From positions 1 through 32,677 of the forward strand of contig JAILHV010000213.1 of assembly GCA_024695625.1 (NCBI GenBank): 32,677 bases of DNA, given 5' to 3'. This DNA comes from Treponema sp. (GTDB lineage Bacteria; Spirochaetota; Spirochaetia; Treponematales; Treponemataceae). Below are positions 31,669 to 32,677 of the stretch, piece by piece. Position 1 is the stretch's first letter, and each line of letters begins with the position of its first letter. Position numbers and translations under genes: made by a program. The notes beneath the pieces are model-generated. The model ran no database searches. It saw only the letters and a program-made list of their open reading frames with translations, and was not told the origin of the DNA.

Positions 31669-32532
31669 TTATTCCATCCCTCCGCCAAGGCCATCTTTGG
31701 AAAGCACAACGATTGCATTAAGTGAGCTTCTCCAGGGATAGCCATCAAGCACACTCTTTCCATCAACATAAAGTGCACTTGAATGCCCACCGTCAAATTC
31801 CATAGCGTCCCTGCAGCCCAAAGCCTTGAACAAAAGCGAGCAATGCCCATAAGAAAGCCCAGAACTGTTATTTTCTTCTACCACAAGAACATACATGGTC
31901 TTTGCACCTTCCGTAAGCCCCACCCCCACGCGTGCCCTAAGCGACTGAACCTTAAAGTGGCAGGGAATCCCGTCCTTTAGCACAACAAAAAATCCCCCCA
32001 CTGCATTCTTCCAGCCCAAAAGAGCCTCTTCCGTCTGACTTTCCACAATAGAAGCCCTAAAACCCTTACCGCAGGCCCCATTTTGCAAAGGAGAATCAAA
32101 CAAAAGTGCACAATACTTTTCTACAGGCTTACTAATTTCCACTCCGTCAATCCGGCAGACACCCTTTAGCCTGTTAAAGACAAGGAATTTGCTTTCAAAC
32201 TGGGTGGCGTTAAATGCAAGGCGTACAGAAGCATTTCTTGCGGCAGAAGGAACGCTCCCCTTAACGCAGGCAAGGGTAAGAGTTGGCTCCGTCAAATCAA
32301 TGCGAACTACATGGTAAACCAAGGGAATGTCCGTGTCCTCAAAGCGGAAGGTATCAATCCCCATGCACAAGGGCGACCATTCAAACTTGCTTGGAATATA
32401 TGAAGATTCTACAGAAAGCTTTTCTTGAGCAGACAGACTGTCCGGCAAAGTTTGCGGATTGCTTGCACAGGAAAAAAAGAGTAGGCAGAAAAGCAGGATT
32501 AGGCTGGCGGGCAAAAAAAAGAACCTCCGCAC
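31669..32532 (-). CDS. Lipoprotein with phosphodiester glycosidase (NAGPA, PF09992) domain
   Basis: I place the start at GTG 32532, giving 287 residues with a good lipoprotein signal, MRRFFFLPASLILLFCLLFFSC, lipidated at Cys22. A longer version from ATG 32580 would begin inside rpsU. The domain shows VYHVVRIDLTEPTLTLACVKG, GWKNAVGGFFVVLKDG, ARVGVGLTEGAKTMYVLVVEENN and EFDGGHSSALYVDG, the last being the family's DGGxSS signature with His in place of Gly. Relatives remove terminal sugars from phosphodiesters, for example in sugar-phosphate polymers. The start region overlaps the rpsU terminator hairpin; TTG 32514 with GGAGG nine bases upstream is an alternative start. Confidence 0.78.
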   Translation of the reverse strand: MRRFFFLPASLILLFCLLFFSCASNPQTLPDSLSAQEKLSVESSYIPSKFEWSPLCMGIDTFRFEDTDIPLVYHVVRIDLTEPTLTLACVKGSVPSAARNASVRLAFNATQFESKFLVFNRLKGVCRIDGVEISKPVEKYCALLFDSPLQNGACGKGFRASIVESQTEEALLGWKNAVGGFFVVLKDGIPCHFKVQSLRARVGVGLTEGAKTMYVLVVEENNSSGLSYGHCSLLFKALGCRDAMEFDGGHSSALYVDGKSVLDGYPWRSSLNAIVVLSKDGLGGGME

Positions 32533-32543
32533 TTTTACGGAGG
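32513..32543 (-). terminator. rpsU terminator overlapping the next gene's start region
   Basis: On the minus strand CCTCCG (32543-32538) pairs with CGGAGG (32529-32524), 8-base loop, followed by TTC and eight T residues (32523-32513). Confidence 0.85.
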
Positions 32544-32560
32544 CCCTTAAACAAAAGCCA

Positions 32561-32677
32561 TTAGAATGATTTTGAATCATGACCCTTGTGGTTCTTCTTC
32601 ATCAACTTGCGCTGCAAAGTCTTGTTCTTGCGGTTGAGGATTGTAGAAGGCTTTTCGTAGTATTCACGCTTCTTCCA
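32561..32677 (-). CDS. rpsU: 30S ribosomal protein S21 (3' end only)
   Basis: The window cuts the gene at its right edge; the C-terminal 38 residues are visible, beginning [20 protein letters not shown] and ending with a Lys/His-rich tail and SKSF. The [10 protein letters not shown] block is the S21 signature. S21 is a small-subunit protein that helps mRNA binding at initiation. It ends 18 bases before its terminator hairpin. Confidence 0.93.
   Translation of the reverse strand, partial: WKKREYYEKPSTILNRKNKTLQRKLMKKNHKGHDSKSF

Noticed and set aside
30636..31721. Long plus-strand open frame opposite the VWA gene, including MDYIL/MDERL repeats
   Set aside because: It is antisense to a convincing coiled-coil/VWA gene and to the glycosidase gene; the repeats in it come from the 15-bp intergenic array. 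No ribosome-binding site or recognisable domain.
32533..32580. Extended N-terminus of the glycosidase lipoprotein from ATG 32580
   Set aside because: It would start within rpsU and read through the rpsU terminator; the lipoprotein signal is complete without it.

Overview
The window looks like a chromosomal segment of a host-associated spirochaete, most likely a gut or rumen Treponema. The evidence is indirect: an abundance of spirochaete-style lipoproteins, a YesM/YesN-type two-component pair, FadL- and OmpA-type envelope proteins, a PDDEXK_2 family gene of a kind common in treponemes, and long intergenic regions full of palindromic repeats. No phage, plasmid or rRNA genes are visible, and gene order is that of an ordinary chromosome.

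Layout. 1-2.9 kb: a clostripain-like C11 peptidase whose 3' end is an internal in-frame duplication cut off by a stop, then a membrane-anchored metallo-beta-lactamase-fold hydrolase. 2.9-3.75 kb: elongation factor P and tRNA-Arg(CCT). 3.8-6.6 kb (minus strand): an orphan solute-binding protein and homoserine O-acetyltransferase MetA with a structured leader. 6.9-9.6 kb: an HSL-type alpha/beta hydrolase with a degraded catalytic triad, followed by a U32 peptidase-family protein carrying a repetitive insert. 9.6-13.6 kb (minus): ribosomal protein L28, a small lipoprotein, UvrB and a CmpB-like membrane protein. 13.9-17.2 kb: a secreted formylglycine-generating-enzyme-like protein, a small membrane protein, a broken PDDEXK_2 gene and a membrane-anchored Holliday-junction-resolvase-like nuclease. 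17.3-20.3 kb: convergent OmpA-like and FadL-like envelope genes. 20.8-24.2 kb: a 1124-residue orphan protein that may be carbohydrate-active. 24.5-29.5 kb: a lipoprotein solute-binding protein, a YesM-type kinase and a YesN-type regulator in a tight operon without permeases. 29.8-32.7 kb (minus): a coiled-coil/VWA protein, a phosphodiester-glycosidase-like lipoprotein and the end of rpsU.

The most coherent unit is the solute-binding protein/kinase/regulator operon, which is divergent from the large orphan protein. I read it as a three-component extracellular sugar-sensing system, possibly controlling that enzyme. This is inference from arrangement only.

The main non-genic signal is a set of at least three dispersed intergenic repeat families. 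In two of them the copies differ by compensatory changes that preserve the stems, so the structure itself appears to be maintained. One copy sits inside the broken PDDEXK_2 gene. Other unusual features are tandem repeats at the uvrB and VWA promoters, promoters so close to start codons that leaderless mRNAs are likely, and an rpsU terminator hairpin that contains the probable start region of the next gene.
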